Source: Paenibacillus sp. J5C2022
Lineage (GTDB): Bacteria > Bacillota > Bacilli > Paenibacillales > Paenibacillaceae
Direction of reading: 5' to 3'
Length of the DNA: 64,000 nucleotides
Assembly (NCBI RefSeq): GCF_025567625.1
Contig: NZ_JAOQJC010000006.1
Span: forward strand, 1 to 64,000
In this document: positions 9,113-18,831 of the stretch, in pieces
Numbering within the stretch: position 1 is the stretch's first letter
Layout of the letters: every line of letters starts with the position of its first letter
Program-made: the position numbers and the translations under genes
The notes under the pieces: generated by a model
What the model was told of the DNA's origin: nothing
The model's database searches: none
Seen by the model: only the letters and a program-made list of their open reading frames with translations

Positions 9113-11431
9113 CTACAGCTTGGTGATCGGTGCAAAGCCTGCAAGCAGCCGCTTGATGCCCGTCGGTGCGGGGAAAGCGATCTGAAGCTCCGTGTCGTTG
9201 CCCGTCCCCTTCACGGCGACGACGACGCCCTCGCCCCACTTCGCGTGCGCCACGCGGTCGCCGGAAGCGAAGCCCCCGGGAGCGGAGGACGAAGACGCTC
9301 CCGCGCCTGCCGCCCGGGCGGCATCCATCGGCGTGCTGACGCGCACGCCACTCCCGCCGCCCGCTGCGGGTCTGCCGCTCCCCGCCGTACCGGGGGAGCG
9401 GAAGCTCTGGCGCGGCGCCGGAGCGCTGCCGGCGCCGAAGCGCCCTGCCGCCCGCGGCATCCCGCCGCCGGGCGACACCGCGCTCTTCACGCTCTCCGGG
9501 ATCTCCTCCAGGAAGCGTGAAGGCATGTTCATCCCGGTGCGTCCGAACAAAGTCCGCATCCGGGCGCAGGTCAAGTACAGCCGCTTCTCTGCGCGGGTGA
9601 TACCGACATAAGCGAGGCGGCGCTCCTCCTCCAGCTCCTCGTTGTCGTTCATGGCGCGCATATGCGGGAACACCGTCTCCTCCATGCCGATAATGAACAC
9701 GACGGGGAACTCCAGCCCCTTCGCGCTGTGCATCGTCATCAGTACGACGGCATCGTCCGACGCCGACGCATCCTCCTCGTCCTTGTCCATGGAGTCGATA
9801 TCGGCGATAAGCGCCAGATCCGTCAGGAACGAGACGAGGGAGCGGTCCTCATTACGCGCTTCGAAGTCCATCGTCACGGACAGGAACTCGTCGATATTCT
9901 CGATGCGCGCCTTGGACTCCAGCGTATTCTCCCGCTGCAGCTCCATCCGGTATTCCGACATCTCCAGCACCTTCTCCGTCAGCTCCGTCACGGTCAGATA
10001 GTCTACCATGGCGGCCAGCGTCGCAATCATCGTATGGAATTGCTTCAGCTGTCCCCGAGCGCGGCTGTTGACATCGACCATATCCAGATCGTTCAGCACA
10101 CGATAGATGGAGGTGCCGCGGCGCGCTGCCTCCTCCTCCAGCTTGCCCACTGTCGTATCCCCGATCCCCCGCTTCGGCACATTGATAATGCGCGTCAAGC
10201 TGATATCGTCGTCGGGATTGGAGATAAGCCGCAGATAAGCCAGCACATCCTTAATCTCCTTCCGATCGTAGAACTTGATTCCTCCCACGATCTGATACGG
10301 AATGTCCGACTTGATCAATATTTCCTCGATAACGCGGGACTGCGCATTCGTCCGGTACAGAATCGCATGATCGGTGTATCGCCGCCCGCTCTGTACATTT
10401 TTGCGAATCTCGCCCGTCACGAAGTACCCTTCATCATGCTCGGAATCCGCGTAATAGAGGGAGATGGGATCTCCCGCTCCCTGCTCCGTCCACAGCTTCT
10501 TCGGCTTGCGTCCGGTATTCTGGTCGATAACGGCGTTCGCGGCATTCAGAATGTTGGCCGTGGAACGATAATTCTGCTCCAGCATGATGGTGCGCGCTTC
10601 GGGGTAATCCTTCTCGAAGTTGAGAATATTCGTGATGTCCGCCCCGCGCCAGCGGTAGATCGACTGGTCGCTGTCCCCGACGACGCACAGATTGTGATGC
10701 TTATCGGCGAGCAGCCGCGTCAGCATGTACTGCGCCCGGTTCGTATCCTGATACTCGTCAACGTGGATGAAGCGGAACTTGTTCTGGTAGAATTCCAGCA
10801 CCTCCGGCACATCCTGGAACAGCCGGATCGTCAACATGATCAGATCGTCGAAGTCGAGCGAATTGTTGCTCTTCAGCCGCTTCTGGTACATGGTATACAC
10901 TTTTGCCACAATGCTCTCGAAATAGTCCCCTGCCTTCTCCTCGTAGCGCTGCGGGGTGACGAGCTCGTTCTTCGCTCCGCTGATCGTAGCCTGTACCGCC
11001 TTCGGCTCCACCTTCTTCGTGTCGACATTGATCTCCTTCATGCAGTTCCGAATGACTGACAGCGTATCCGAGGAGTCCAGAATAGAGAAGTTCGACGAAT
11101 AACCGATCCGGTCTATATCCTTGCGCAGAATCCGCACGCACATGGAGTGGAACGTGGATACCCAGATGTCCCTGCCCGAAGGGCCTACCAGCGCGCCAAC
11201 CCGCTCCTGCATTTCTCTAGCCGCTTTATTCGTAAAGGTAATCGCCAGAATACTCCATGGCGCGACCCGTTTCTTCTCGATTAAATATGCGATGCGGTGC
11301 GTCAGGACACGCGTCTTGCCGCTGCCTGCACCCGCCATAATGAGCAGCGGCCCGTCCGTCGCTACAACCGCATCCCGCTGCGGCGGATTCAGCCTTTGCA
11401 CTGCGTCATCTATACTGATCTGATTGAACAT
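9113..11431 (-). CDS. pcrA: ATP-dependent DNA helicase PcrA
   Basis: A UvrD/Rep-family 3'-5' helicase of 772 residues, used in repair, plasmid replication and removal of obstacles to replication. Walker A is AGAGSGKT (33-40), the DEXX box is VDEYQD, and later motifs include [15 protein letters not shown] and [13 protein letters not shown] Gly/Ala/Pro/Ser-rich linker of about 70 residues precedes a C-terminal Tudor-like domain ([15 protein letters not shown]) that in homologues binds RNA polymerase. It starts at an ATG after AAAGGAG and is followed by ligA as in other Bacillales. In this genome it is separated from pcrB by two unrelated small genes. Confidence 0.96.
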   Translation of the reverse strand: MFNQISIDDAVQRLNPPQRDAVVATDGPLLIMAGAGSGKTRVLTHRIAYLIEKKRVAPWSILAITFTNKAAREMQERVGALVGPSGRDIWVSTFHSMCVRILRKDIDRIGYSSNFSILDSSDTLSVIRNCMKEINVDTKKVEPKAVQATISGAKNELVTPQRYEEKAGDYFESIVAKVYTMYQKRLKSNNSLDFDDLIMLTIRLFQDVPEVLEFYQNKFRFIHVDEYQDTNRAQYMLTRLLADKHHNLCVVGDSDQSIYRWRGADITNILNFEKDYPEARTIMLEQNYRSTANILNAANAVIDQNTGRKPKKLWTEQGAGDPISLYYADSEHDEGYFVTGEIRKNVQSGRRYTDHAILYRTNAQSRVIEEILIKSDIPYQIVGGIKFYDRKEIKDVLAYLRLISNPDDDISLTRIINVPKRGIGDTTVGKLEEEAARRGTSIYRVLNDLDMVDVNSRARGQLKQFHTMIATLAAMVDYLTVTELTEKVLEMSEYRMELQRENTLESKARIENIDEFLSVTMDFEARNEDRSLVSFLTDLALIADIDSMDKDEEDASASDDAVVLMTMHSAKGLEFPVVFIIGMEETVFPHMRAMNDNEELEEERRLAYVGITRAEKRLYLTCARMRTLFGRTGMNMPSRFLEEIPESVKSAVSPGGGMPRAAGRFGAGSAPAPRQSFRSPGTAGSGRPAAGGGSGVRVSTPMDAARAAGAGASSSSAPGGFASGDRVAHAKWGEGVVVAVKGTGNDTELQIAFPAPTGIKRLLAGFAPITKL

Positions 11432-11470
11432 GCTCTAACTCCTTTGTTCGCCATTTGTTCGCCTATTCCC

Positions 11471-11500
11471 AGTTTAGACAACGGCATGCCTGTGTGTCAA
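11471..11500 (-). promoter_or_regulatory. Promoter of pcrA-ligA
   Basis: TTGACA (11495-11500) and TAAACT (11471-11476) on the minus strand with an 18-base spacer, 40 bases upstream of the pcrA ATG. It gives pcrA-ligA a promoter separate from that of pcrB. Confidence 0.55.
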
Positions 11501-11627
11501 TTGAAAACGGCGGAGTATGGCAGCACCGGCTATGCTAAACGCACAAATCGCGATATCCCAATCGTTTGTCCCTTTCCTACTCCCCTTATCTTACATTAAC
11601 TAACATTAGAAAAGGAGGTGAAGGGAT

Positions 11628-12005
11628 ATGGCCGATTTAATACTTCCCCGTTCCTTGTCCGTCGCAGTAGACTACCAGATTTACAACTATTTCATGACCG
11701 CCCCGCTGCTGGGCATCGCTCTTCCGTCCGCCACCGCTACCGACATCGGTCCCACGCAGGAAACTTGGGAAGACGATACGGGAACAACCATTACCGAATT
11801 CGCTGTAGACGTCAGCAATCCGCCTGCCGGCACCACTTACGCTTATCAGCTCATCATCGAAGGGCAGGTGCAAGAAGAAGGATTAATGACGGACGTCACC
11901 AACACCGTACTGGAGCTTACCTCTGCTTCGGCGGGCACAATTCCGAGTCTGGCGCGTGTCGTATTAACCATCTACCAAGTAGACACTACCACCAGCTACT
12001 CCTAA
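11628..12005 (+). CDS. Small conserved-looking protein, function unknown
   Basis: I do not recognise this 125-residue protein. It has no signal peptide, membrane helix or cysteine. It is acidic, rich in Thr, Ser and Ala, and has alternating hydrophobic strands (TYAYQLIIEGQVQ, ARVVLTIYQVDT) that suggest a small beta-sandwich. The ribosome site AAAGGAGGTGA is a full match to the 16S tail, 9 bases before the ATG, so it is probably highly translated. It converges on a DUF4183 gene across a shared terminator. A structural or surface role, perhaps in the spore, is only a guess. Confidence 0.65.
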   Translation: MADLILPRSLSVAVDYQIYNYFMTAPLLGIALPSATATDIGPTQETWEDDTGTTITEFAVDVSNPPAGTTYAYQLIIEGQVQEEGLMTDVTNTVLELTSASAGTIPSLARVVLTIYQVDTTTSYS

Positions 12006-12020
12006 TTCCTCCTCTAAGAC

Positions 12021-12058
12021 GAGACAACACCCTTGCAGCCTCTGCAGGGTGTTGTCTC
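12021..12058. terminator. Bidirectional terminator hairpin
   Basis: Arms GAGACAACACCCT and AGGGTGTTGTCTC (13 base pairs, plus an inner GCA/TGC) lie between two convergent genes. The hairpin overlaps the DUF4183 stop codon. Confidence 0.6.
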
Positions 12059-12410
12059 ATACATATATGGTCACGAACTGTGCGATAATTCTGGAACCGT
12101 CAGGAGGGGAATCCTCCGACGTGAACGATAGGCATCCCGCTCCCAAAACATAGGTGTCCGGCGATTGCAGCAAGCCGTCAACGAATACGCTGGCAAGCGA
12201 CAGTCTGGCCGGATTCGGAAGCTTGCTGTTGTAGCCTGGTATAGCGTCGCTCATCGTGAACCGCTTTTTGCAGCCATCGCCGAGCGCATAGTAATAATAC
12301 GTCTTCGTCCGCACCAGCCTTCCATATCGCCTGCCTCCATACCGCTGCTTTCTCCCCTTGCCCTTTCTTCCCCGCTTGCCCCTCCTGCAGGCTCGAATCC
12401 CCGCCTCCAT
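12057..12410 (-). CDS. DUF4183 domain-containing protein
   Basis: A 117-residue protein with a very basic N-terminus (about residues 8-33, many Arg, Lys and Gly), then a DUF4183 domain from about residue 36. The family pattern is visible: TYYYYALGDG, then RLSLASVFVDGLLQSPDTYVL (an NLFINGVLQP-like strand), ending with IIAQFVTIYV. DUF4183 proteins are common in spore-forming Bacillales and have no assigned function. The start is supported by GGGAG 8 bases upstream. It is inserted between pcrB and pcrA, which are usually close together. Confidence 0.75.
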   Translation of the reverse strand: MEAGIRACRRGKRGRKGKGRKQRYGGRRYGRLVRTKTYYYYALGDGCKKRFTMSDAIPGYNSKLPNPARLSLASVFVDGLLQSPDTYVLGAGCLSFTSEDSPPDGSRIIAQFVTIYV

Positions 12411-12499
12411 CCTCTCACTCCCGCTCGTGCAGCTTTATATTCCAATATAGTCACGAAGTAGCAGAATGGCGCCGGTCATTTAACCTTGCTCACCGCTCG

Positions 12500-13210
12500 T
12501 TACGGCAAATTACTTTCGCCGTGCTTCACCGCTCGAACCGTCGATAAAGCCGCATTCAGATCCGTATAGACGACATTGCCCACCACAATCGTGTGGGCGA
12601 GCTCGGCAGCCTGTGCAGCTTTCTCCGCACTGTCTATCCCTCCGCCGTAGAACAACTGGGCGTCTTGTATATGGCGGGACGCCGCCCACAGCATATTCAT
12701 ATCGCCGAACGCTCCGCTATATTCGATGTAGACAATAGGAAGACGAAGCAAGCGGTCTGCCAACTGGACATGGGCAACAAGCTCGGGCTCTGTCAAGGCT
12801 GTCCGGGCTTCCGTCAGTCGAGCCGCCGTCGCTTCGCCGTTCAGTATGACATACCCTTGCGCAGCCGTCTCCTCCCACGGGACGAATGCGCCGTATTCCA
12901 TCAGCCCTTGCAGCTGTCTGCCCACTATCCATTCCGAACGATCCGTATTCAGTACGAGTGGCACGAAGTAGCCGTCAAAGCCCGGTACCGCTCCTTCCAA
13001 TGTGGACACTTCCAGTGCACAGTCCACTTCATACCGCCGTATCCGCGCCATCAAGTCGATCGTATTCTCATAAGTGACGCCGCTGGAGCCCCCTACGATT
13101 ATGGCGTCCGTACCGGACATGCAGATCGCTTCGAGCGCCTCGTCGCCAATCGTTTTGTCCGGGTCCAGCTTGAATGCGTGCCGCCAATGCGAATGCCAAG
13201 TCCCGTTCAT
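12500..13210 (-). CDS. pcrB: Heptaprenylglyceryl phosphate synthase
   Basis: A 236-residue TIM-barrel prenyltransferase. In Bacillales PcrB joins heptaprenyl diphosphate to glycerol 1-phosphate to make an archaeal-type ether lipid. Family marks include the N-terminal HWRHAFKLDPDK, the phosphate-binding VGGSSGVT, YIEYSG (Glu and Tyr of the active site), YGGGIDS and the final VVGNVVY loop. The ribosome site is GCGAGGAG. It has its own promoter and no other lipid genes nearby. Linkage to pcrA is a known but functionally unexplained neighbourhood. Confidence 0.93.
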   Translation of the reverse strand: MNGTWHSHWRHAFKLDPDKTIGDEALEAICMSGTDAIIVGGSSGVTYENTIDLMARIRRYEVDCALEVSTLEGAVPGFDGYFVPLVLNTDRSEWIVGRQLQGLMEYGAFVPWEETAAQGYVILNGEATAARLTEARTALTEPELVAHVQLADRLLRLPIVYIEYSGAFGDMNMLWAASRHIQDAQLFYGGGIDSAEKAAQAAELAHTIVVGNVVYTDLNAALSTVRAVKHGESNLP

Positions 13211-13251
13211 GTGCTGCTCCTCGCTTCTTCATAGATAGATTTGCTTTCTCT

Positions 13252-13280
13252 ATGCTAAGCCAGGGCAGAGGGACTGTCAA
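13252..13280 (-). promoter_or_regulatory. Promoter of pcrB
   Basis: TTGACA (13275-13280) and TAGCAT (13252-13257) on the minus strand, 17-base spacer, in the 77-base gap between the GDSL gene and pcrB. Confidence 0.6.
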
Positions 13281-13287
13281 ATGGGGG

Positions 13288-15447
13288 TCAGCTTTTCTCC
13301 AGCCACGCTTGCAGCTCTGCGATGATGGCTGCATTGTACACTGCTTGACCACCCTCCAGCTGCAGATGGGCATCATCGTAGCTCCACTTCGCCGAGGAGA
13401 CGCTCACCTCGATCCGCGAGCCTGGCGAAGGAGCCTCCTGCGTGAATACCAGTCGGGTCGGAAGGAAGCGGTACCAGACAGCGGGATGCCGCGGTCGGGG
13501 ACGTCCGTTCCAGTTGTCGATGAGCAGCTCGTCCGCAGAAGCTTCGGGACGGAAGGCAAGCCCATAGCCGCCCTCTATTCGGCACCCCCGGCCATACCGT
13601 TCCTTACCATCTACCTTCACCGACCAGTTCCGCAGCTGATAGCCGACGCTTTCCTGAATATCTCCGCCATCCTCGCCAAGCAGCCGGTAGACCGCTTCTC
13701 CGGAGGTTGCCTGTCCGCCGTCGGAGCATAGCTGCACCGGAAGATCGCATGGGTTGCCGTATTGCCAATGCATCAGTTCCTCATAGACTGAGACGTGGCA
13801 CAAGCCTTCATGCTTCGCCAATCGCCCGATCGCATCCGGATAGCCGGTAAGCAGCCGTGTATGGAAGTTGCTAAGGCCGGTCTCCGTCAAGGCAATTTCA
13901 ACATCCGGCAGTTCGCTCCGAAGCGTCTTGACCATCTTGCGCAATTGGCTCAGGAAGCCGTCCATTCGCTTCACCCGGATCGCCTGTCCGGCGAATGCGG
14001 ATCGTTCAGCCGTTATCGGCGTGGCCGCAAGCGGCTTGTCGAACCAGGCCGTGCGCGAAGCGGAATCCCAGCGCTCTACCAGCCGGAACAGCACGTTGCG
14101 GTTGTCGCCGTAATAATCGCCTATGACAAGCGTATCTCCGGGCCGAACGTCGGAGAGGTCGGCGTCCTGCCCGTCGATCGTCACGCTTCGGTCCGTTGTT
14201 TGTTCGACAAGAAGATCGGCCGTCTCCAGACGGTAGCTCCCGTCCGGCTGCCGCTTGCAGCTTCTCATAAGCAGCGTCGGCATGGCCCGCACCCGCTCCT
14301 CCGTTAAGCCGCTCAACGTTCTCGAAGCAACGAACCCATTGCCCTCTCCCCAATCGTCATTCGTCCCGAGACCGACAAATACGATATCCGGACGCCATGC
14401 TGCCACCTGCTTCACATGACGCAAGCCCCGGTCCTCATTGAACAGCTTGGCCGTCCATCCCCCGATTCCGGCATTCATGATGTGATGGGCGCTGTTCGTC
14501 ACGGCGTTCACGAACAAGCCCGGTTCTCCCTGCATGCCTCCGCGGGGATCGAAGCCCTTGATGCGGAACGCGATCTCCCGGTCGCCCTCTCCCGGCAACT
14601 GCCATTCCAGCATCGCCCGTTCATCCGATTGACGGAAGTCAAGCCCGCTGCTTATCGGAGCGGGATGGGCGGGATCATGCGCTACATCCCCTTCGCCGTA
14701 GCTGCTCTCCAGCGCGCTGTCCAGCCCTGCGCTCAACTCACCGATCGTCGTGCGGGCATACGTGACGCTCTCTCCGTGCCGGAAGCTGGCCTCCAGCCTT
14801 AACCCTGAGGCCGGCACCTCCCGCATCCAGATGAAATGGCGCACCTCCCACTTCCCGCTGTCCGCGTCCATAACCGACTTCCGCACGATTTTATAATCGT
14901 GTCCTTCCGGTATAGCTCCCGCATAACCCGCCAGATTCAGCTCTCCCTTCAGAGGAGCGCCTTCCAGCAGCACTTGATGCTCATAAGTGAATGCACAGCC
15001 CAGATCGTACTTGTCCTGCACCCCGTCTGTTGTATGGACGACCTTCCCGCTTCCGGCAGGCGATTCGTTGTACGTGGAGAACGTATCGATCTTCTCCCCA
15101 TTCACATACAAGTCGATCATTGCAGCCCTGTCATTATGGCGTTCCTTCGCCAAGATGAGCACCAGACGGTTGTGCGGCCACTTAAAGCTTACTTCCGCGC
15201 CGGTCCCGGCCAACAGACGGCATTGCCCCCGATAGCATTTCCGATTGCGTATGACGCGCGTGTCGCCCTGGAAGACAAGCTCATCATGAAATAAAGTGTG
15301 TGCCGCTCGTTCCCGCACGTAGCGGTCGGCTTCTCCTACAAAGCCGTCGGTGAGAAATCCCTCGCCCCATGTAATGCTATCCCCTGCAAAGGCGATTCGC
15401 AGCGGCGGCTTTATTGCGTCTTGAGATAATGACGTCATTTCCTCCAC
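13288..15447 (-). CDS. SGNH/GDSL-family hydrolase
   Basis: A 719-residue protein whose N-terminus carries the GDSL block I motif AFAGDSITWGEG (Ser24 as nucleophile). A central region has block III (VFVGLGTNDDWG), and other segments look like beta-sandwich or carbohydrate-binding modules (about residues 40-280 and 600-710). There is no signal peptide, so the enzyme should be intracellular unless exported another way. Esterase action on acetylated or acylated sugars would fit. It is the last gene of the seven-gene operon that starts with the 2-hydroxyacid dehydrogenase, with a 167-base gap to the nitrilase gene that shows no gene. A second possible start is Met4. The catalytic His block V is not obvious. 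Confidence 0.82.
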   Translation of the reverse strand: MEEMTSLSQDAIKPPLRIAFAGDSITWGEGFLTDGFVGEADRYVRERAAHTLFHDELVFQGDTRVIRNRKCYRGQCRLLAGTGAEVSFKWPHNRLVLILAKERHNDRAAMIDLYVNGEKIDTFSTYNESPAGSGKVVHTTDGVQDKYDLGCAFTYEHQVLLEGAPLKGELNLAGYAGAIPEGHDYKIVRKSVMDADSGKWEVRHFIWMREVPASGLRLEASFRHGESVTYARTTIGELSAGLDSALESSYGEGDVAHDPAHPAPISSGLDFRQSDERAMLEWQLPGEGDREIAFRIKGFDPRGGMQGEPGLFVNAVTNSAHHIMNAGIGGWTAKLFNEDRGLRHVKQVAAWRPDIVFVGLGTNDDWGEGNGFVASRTLSGLTEERVRAMPTLLMRSCKRQPDGSYRLETADLLVEQTTDRSVTIDGQDADLSDVRPGDTLVIGDYYGDNRNVLFRLVERWDSASRTAWFDKPLAATPITAERSAFAGQAIRVKRMDGFLSQLRKMVKTLRSELPDVEIALTETGLSNFHTRLLTGYPDAIGRLAKHEGLCHVSVYEELMHWQYGNPCDLPVQLCSDGGQATSGEAVYRLLGEDGGDIQESVGYQLRNWSVKVDGKERYGRGCRIEGGYGLAFRPEASADELLIDNWNGRPRPRHPAVWYRFLPTRLVFTQEAPSPGSRIEVSVSSAKWSYDDAHLQLEGGQAVYNAAIIAELQAWLEKS

Positions 15448-15614
15448 CAGCCTTTAACGTATTCATGTACAATCATTTCCATCGTTAATCATTCGGCTCG
15501 TGAAAGATCAAACCCTTCTATTCCTTCAGCTTCCGATGCAACTCTACCGGGTATGACGCACCTTAAGAAAGCGCATCCCCCTTCAAGCAGCTCTTCTACA
15601 ATGCAGGCTTCATG

Positions 15615-16565
15615 TTATAATTCGATATGGCCAGGCGCATGACGTTCCGCCAAAGCTCGTCCGAAGTAGTCATCCAGCCGCTCCAGGCCGTACTCTTCTA
15701 TTATCTCCTTCACGGATACGGACTCCGATTCACTTGTCAGCAGCACACTACCCAAAAATCCGGGATCGTGGATGCGGATATCCGTGCCATATTTCAGCTT
15801 CATCTCGCTGAACTTAGCGCCGTTCCGATCAATGTGCAGCACCTCGCAATCGAGATTCACGCGGGCGGTTATGAAAGGATAATAATTCGTGCTTCGGGCG
15901 ATCTCTTCACCTAACGGCGATACTACCGTGCATGGCAAACCGGCAACAGCTCCCGCAAAATACGCCCTGCATGAATAGGCCCAGTAGTTCTGCATAATCC
16001 CTCCATGGTACATCGAAGGAAACACGATGACATCCGGTTTCTCCCTGACGAATTGCTCCCGAAGCTCGTCAAAGTTCAAATCAAAGCAGATCGCGCAAGC
16101 AACTTTGCCGAAATCGCAATCGAAGACAGGAGCGGCCTTGCCGTACAAAATGCCATCTTTATAATATTCGTCAGGCACCAGATGATTCTTATGGTAGATG
16201 CCCTCAACGACTCCGTCTCGGCCAATCAATTGCACAGCATTGCGCCAACTGCCGTCGGCTGCTTCTGTATGCGACGCATAAGCGATATAACAGCGATGTT
16301 CGCGCGCAATCCTCGAGAAGAACTCACGGATCTGAGATCCGCGAGTTCTGTAATAGTTCATCCGCTGCTGCTGCGGGTAGTGCACTTTGTCCGGCCGGTC
16401 ACATGCCTCCGGCAGCACGATCAGATCGGGACCGTCCGGAAGGACGCGCTCCAGTTGGCTTCTCCAATGTTCCATCATGCGCTCTACCGTTTCCTGCGGC
16501 GGCACATCCTTTGGCACGACAAGCGGCCGCGGTCCCAGACAGCTGATTGTAATATAGCGGGCCAT
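15615..16565 (-). CDS. Nitrilase-superfamily carbon-nitrogen hydrolase
   Basis: A 316-residue cytosolic enzyme with the complete Glu-Lys-Cys triad of the nitrilase fold: Glu53 in VLPEACDRP, Lys126 in YHKNHLVP and Cys160 in CAICFDLNF. Such enzymes cleave amides, carbamoyl groups or, rarely, nitriles. The last 40 residues extend past the core and end in a basic/acidic tail. Presence in a sugar operon with an esterase and a dehydrogenase suggests removal of an amide or carbamoyl decoration from a sugar, or amidated uronic acid breakdown; that is inference. Confidence 0.87.
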   Translation of the reverse strand: MARYITISCLGPRPLVVPKDVPPQETVERMMEHWRSQLERVLPDGPDLIVLPEACDRPDKVHYPQQQRMNYYRTRGSQIREFFSRIAREHRCYIAYASHTEAADGSWRNAVQLIGRDGVVEGIYHKNHLVPDEYYKDGILYGKAAPVFDCDFGKVACAICFDLNFDELREQFVREKPDVIVFPSMYHGGIMQNYWAYSCRAYFAGAVAGLPCTVVSPLGEEIARSTNYYPFITARVNLDCEVLHIDRNGAKFSEMKLKYGTDIRIHDPGFLGSVLLTSESESVSVKEIIEEYGLERLDDYFGRALAERHAPGHIEL

Positions 16566-16618
16566 CCTACCTGCTCACCTCGATTTATCTGTTTGATTGC
16601 ATATCCATTAATCTCGCA

Positions 16619-18712
16619 TCATTCACCGTTCGTCCAAATGCCGTTGCCGCCATTCACTTTAAACCGCTCTCCATCGTCCGAGCTTGTCGGCGTCCCGTGC
16701 TTAATTCTCAAATTCCCGAGAGAGTCGATCCATAGATGATAGTTGCCTAGCTGCAGATGCGGCTCATTCCAACCCGCCCCAATCACGACGTTGCCGGAGG
16801 TTCCATCCAGTTGCAGGCTGTCCTGCGTCTTGGTTGCCAGCTTGTAAGCGAGATGCCCGTCGACATCCTTGAAATTCAGCGACCACTTCTCCACACCTGA
16901 TTCCGTCCATCGCTGGCGGGACGTCTTGTTCGTATCCGAGCGATTGTAGTCACGTTTGACTTCGTCATGATATACCGTGCCAAGCCCGCCGGAATAATAT
17001 TGAATGCCTTTAAAGCGGTCCATGATTCGGACGAAGGGCTTATGCGGCGTATGGTTGATCACCTGCCTGTCCATAAGCTGCTCCGCATCGCCGGGTTCCA
17101 TGTAGTTATTTTCAAGAAGAATGATATTGTTGCTGTCCTCCAGCTTTGTAATTCGGACAACTGTCCACCAGTCCGTCATGACTTTGTTGACATCATTGTA
17201 AAATAAACGGCTGTTGGACAGGGACAAATACTTGATCTGATCATCCACCAGAATAATATTGGAGCAGCTGCCGCTATGAACGCTATCCAGTGTAAGCAGA
17301 CCGAACCGGTTACTTGCGTACACCCCGACGTCTAACCCTTCAAAGTGGCCGACATTGATTTTTAGCTCTTGCGAGCGCCAACCCTGGTGAACAGCGACCG
17401 TACCTTGCAATACTGTATCTCCGCTGTTGATTTTCACAACATTTCGATCCAGACGAATTCGGCCGCCTATCATGTCGACTTCCTCGATATAACCCGGCTG
17501 CAGCCTCTCCTGGCTGCCCACCATGACAACTTCGTTGCTCTTGAACATCGATACATCCGCTACCGGCACCCAATCGGCGTCAACCACATCCGATGTCGCG
17601 ACGGTTTGAAAGTACCTGACACGGTTATCCCTGACATAATGACCGCCTTGCCAGCCAACAAATTTCGGATTGGACAGCAACAGCGAGTTAGACATCGAGC
17701 CTTTGCCGCGGCCATAGATCAAGGCATGACCGCAATACATCCATAAGCAGTCAATAAAGTGAATGTTGCCAACATTGACTCCTGTATTCGGCATATCCAC
17801 AGCATATCCCTTCTGCCATTGGCGAAAAGCACAGCTATAGAAAGTGACTTCAAACGCATCCTCCAGCCTGATGCCATTCCCCCGGTAATGACCTCCTCCC
17901 ACCAATTGAGTAGAATTCTGAAAAAAAACATTCCGGAATTCCGCACCGACCGGCCTGTAGGCATAAACAATGGGATAATCGCCGGGCCGTTGCACTTCAT
18001 TCTTGATCATGACATCGGCAAGCTCGAAGTGCGTGATCGTATTGACTTGCTCCAGGCGAATATCTAGTAGGGGATTGGTCTGATGGCGATTGATCAGCCG
18101 CGTCGCTTGGTAGCCTTCGCCTCTAATGCTCACATAATGATATTTCACCCGCAAGTTCGTCACGACATAATTGCCCATAGGAATATAGACCGTGCCGCCG
18201 ATTCTCGCTTCTGCAATTTCTATGGCCTTCTGGAATGCCGCGCTATCATCCGTCACGTTGTCGCCTTTCGCGCCGAACCATTTCACATTCAGATTATCGG
18301 CATGAAGCCGCTTGAAGCGCGCGCCAGTAGCCGATACGAAAATAATGCCGTCATCGTCCAAGGAAGCCGTGTCGGCCGCATCGTAGAAAAACTCTCCTTC
18401 TCTTCCGGGATCGGTCATATAATACAACGTGCCTGCATCCGGAACAGCAGCCCCCGAGCGGATATCGGCTATCGTCGTCAGCATAACGGGATGGTCCGTA
18501 ACGAGTCCGACAGACTCGCCGTTTTGTTCCGTGGACGGTTCCGCTCCGCCCGCTCCTTCGCCGAATACTTTGCTACCCGGCAGCATAAACGTCCCCGCTG
18601 CGGCAGCGATCGTACCTGCGCCAAGCGCCGCCAGTGCTTGTCTTCTGCTCATGCCCGCCGCTCCCGCTTTTTCTTCCCCAGTCATCGTTTGTGCCTGCTC
18701 CTGCTTTTTCAT
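16619..18712 (-). CDS. Tat-exported pectate-lyase-3-like beta-helix protein
   Basis: The start at 18712 (MKKQEQAQ) is chosen over an upstream ATG because the N-terminus then gives a twin-arginine signal: MSRRQALAALGAG at residues 21-33, followed by a hydrophobic stretch and an Ala-rich cleavage region. The mature protein has the Pectate_lyase_3 opening (VKWFGAKGDNVTDDSAAFQ and GGTVYIPMGNYVV), then right-handed beta-helix repeats to about residue 580 and a C-terminal domain resembling phage tail-fibre tips (LQLGNYHLWIDSLGNLRI). About 697 residues. It probably cleaves or binds a polysaccharide outside the cell, supplying the linked importer. Lyase or hydrolase chemistry cannot be told from sequence alone. 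Confidence 0.82.
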   Translation of the reverse strand: MKKQEQAQTMTGEEKAGAAGMSRRQALAALGAGTIAAAAGTFMLPGSKVFGEGAGGAEPSTEQNGESVGLVTDHPVMLTTIADIRSGAAVPDAGTLYYMTDPGREGEFFYDAADTASLDDDGIIFVSATGARFKRLHADNLNVKWFGAKGDNVTDDSAAFQKAIEIAEARIGGTVYIPMGNYVVTNLRVKYHYVSIRGEGYQATRLINRHQTNPLLDIRLEQVNTITHFELADVMIKNEVQRPGDYPIVYAYRPVGAEFRNVFFQNSTQLVGGGHYRGNGIRLEDAFEVTFYSCAFRQWQKGYAVDMPNTGVNVGNIHFIDCLWMYCGHALIYGRGKGSMSNSLLLSNPKFVGWQGGHYVRDNRVRYFQTVATSDVVDADWVPVADVSMFKSNEVVMVGSQERLQPGYIEEVDMIGGRIRLDRNVVKINSGDTVLQGTVAVHQGWRSQELKINVGHFEGLDVGVYASNRFGLLTLDSVHSGSCSNIILVDDQIKYLSLSNSRLFYNDVNKVMTDWWTVVRITKLEDSNNIILLENNYMEPGDAEQLMDRQVINHTPHKPFVRIMDRFKGIQYYSGGLGTVYHDEVKRDYNRSDTNKTSRQRWTESGVEKWSLNFKDVDGHLAYKLATKTQDSLQLDGTSGNVVIGAGWNEPHLQLGNYHLWIDSLGNLRIKHGTPTSSDDGERFKVNGGNGIWTNGE

Positions 18713-18743
18713 CTCGCATTCCTCGCTCTCTCGATATAGAGTT

Positions 18744-18771
18744 CCGGACGCGCCTTCTGACTGGCGTCCGG
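18744..18771 (-). other. Intercistronic hairpin after the binding-protein gene
   Basis: Perfect 8-base arms CCGGACGC and GCGTCCGG around a 12-base loop. There is no U tract. It lies between the binding-protein stop and the pectate-lyase-like start, where hairpins often protect the binding-protein mRNA and raise its level over downstream genes. Confidence 0.5.
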
Positions 18772-18831
18772 GCAAGGCCGCATCAAGCGATGATTCAACA
18801 AGATACCGTTAAAGAAAGCATTGTGCCGATT

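Noticed and set aside
9662-11059. 465-codon open frame on the plus strand
   Set aside because: It is antisense to pcrA, which has full helicase motifs. Long shadow frames are expected at this base composition.
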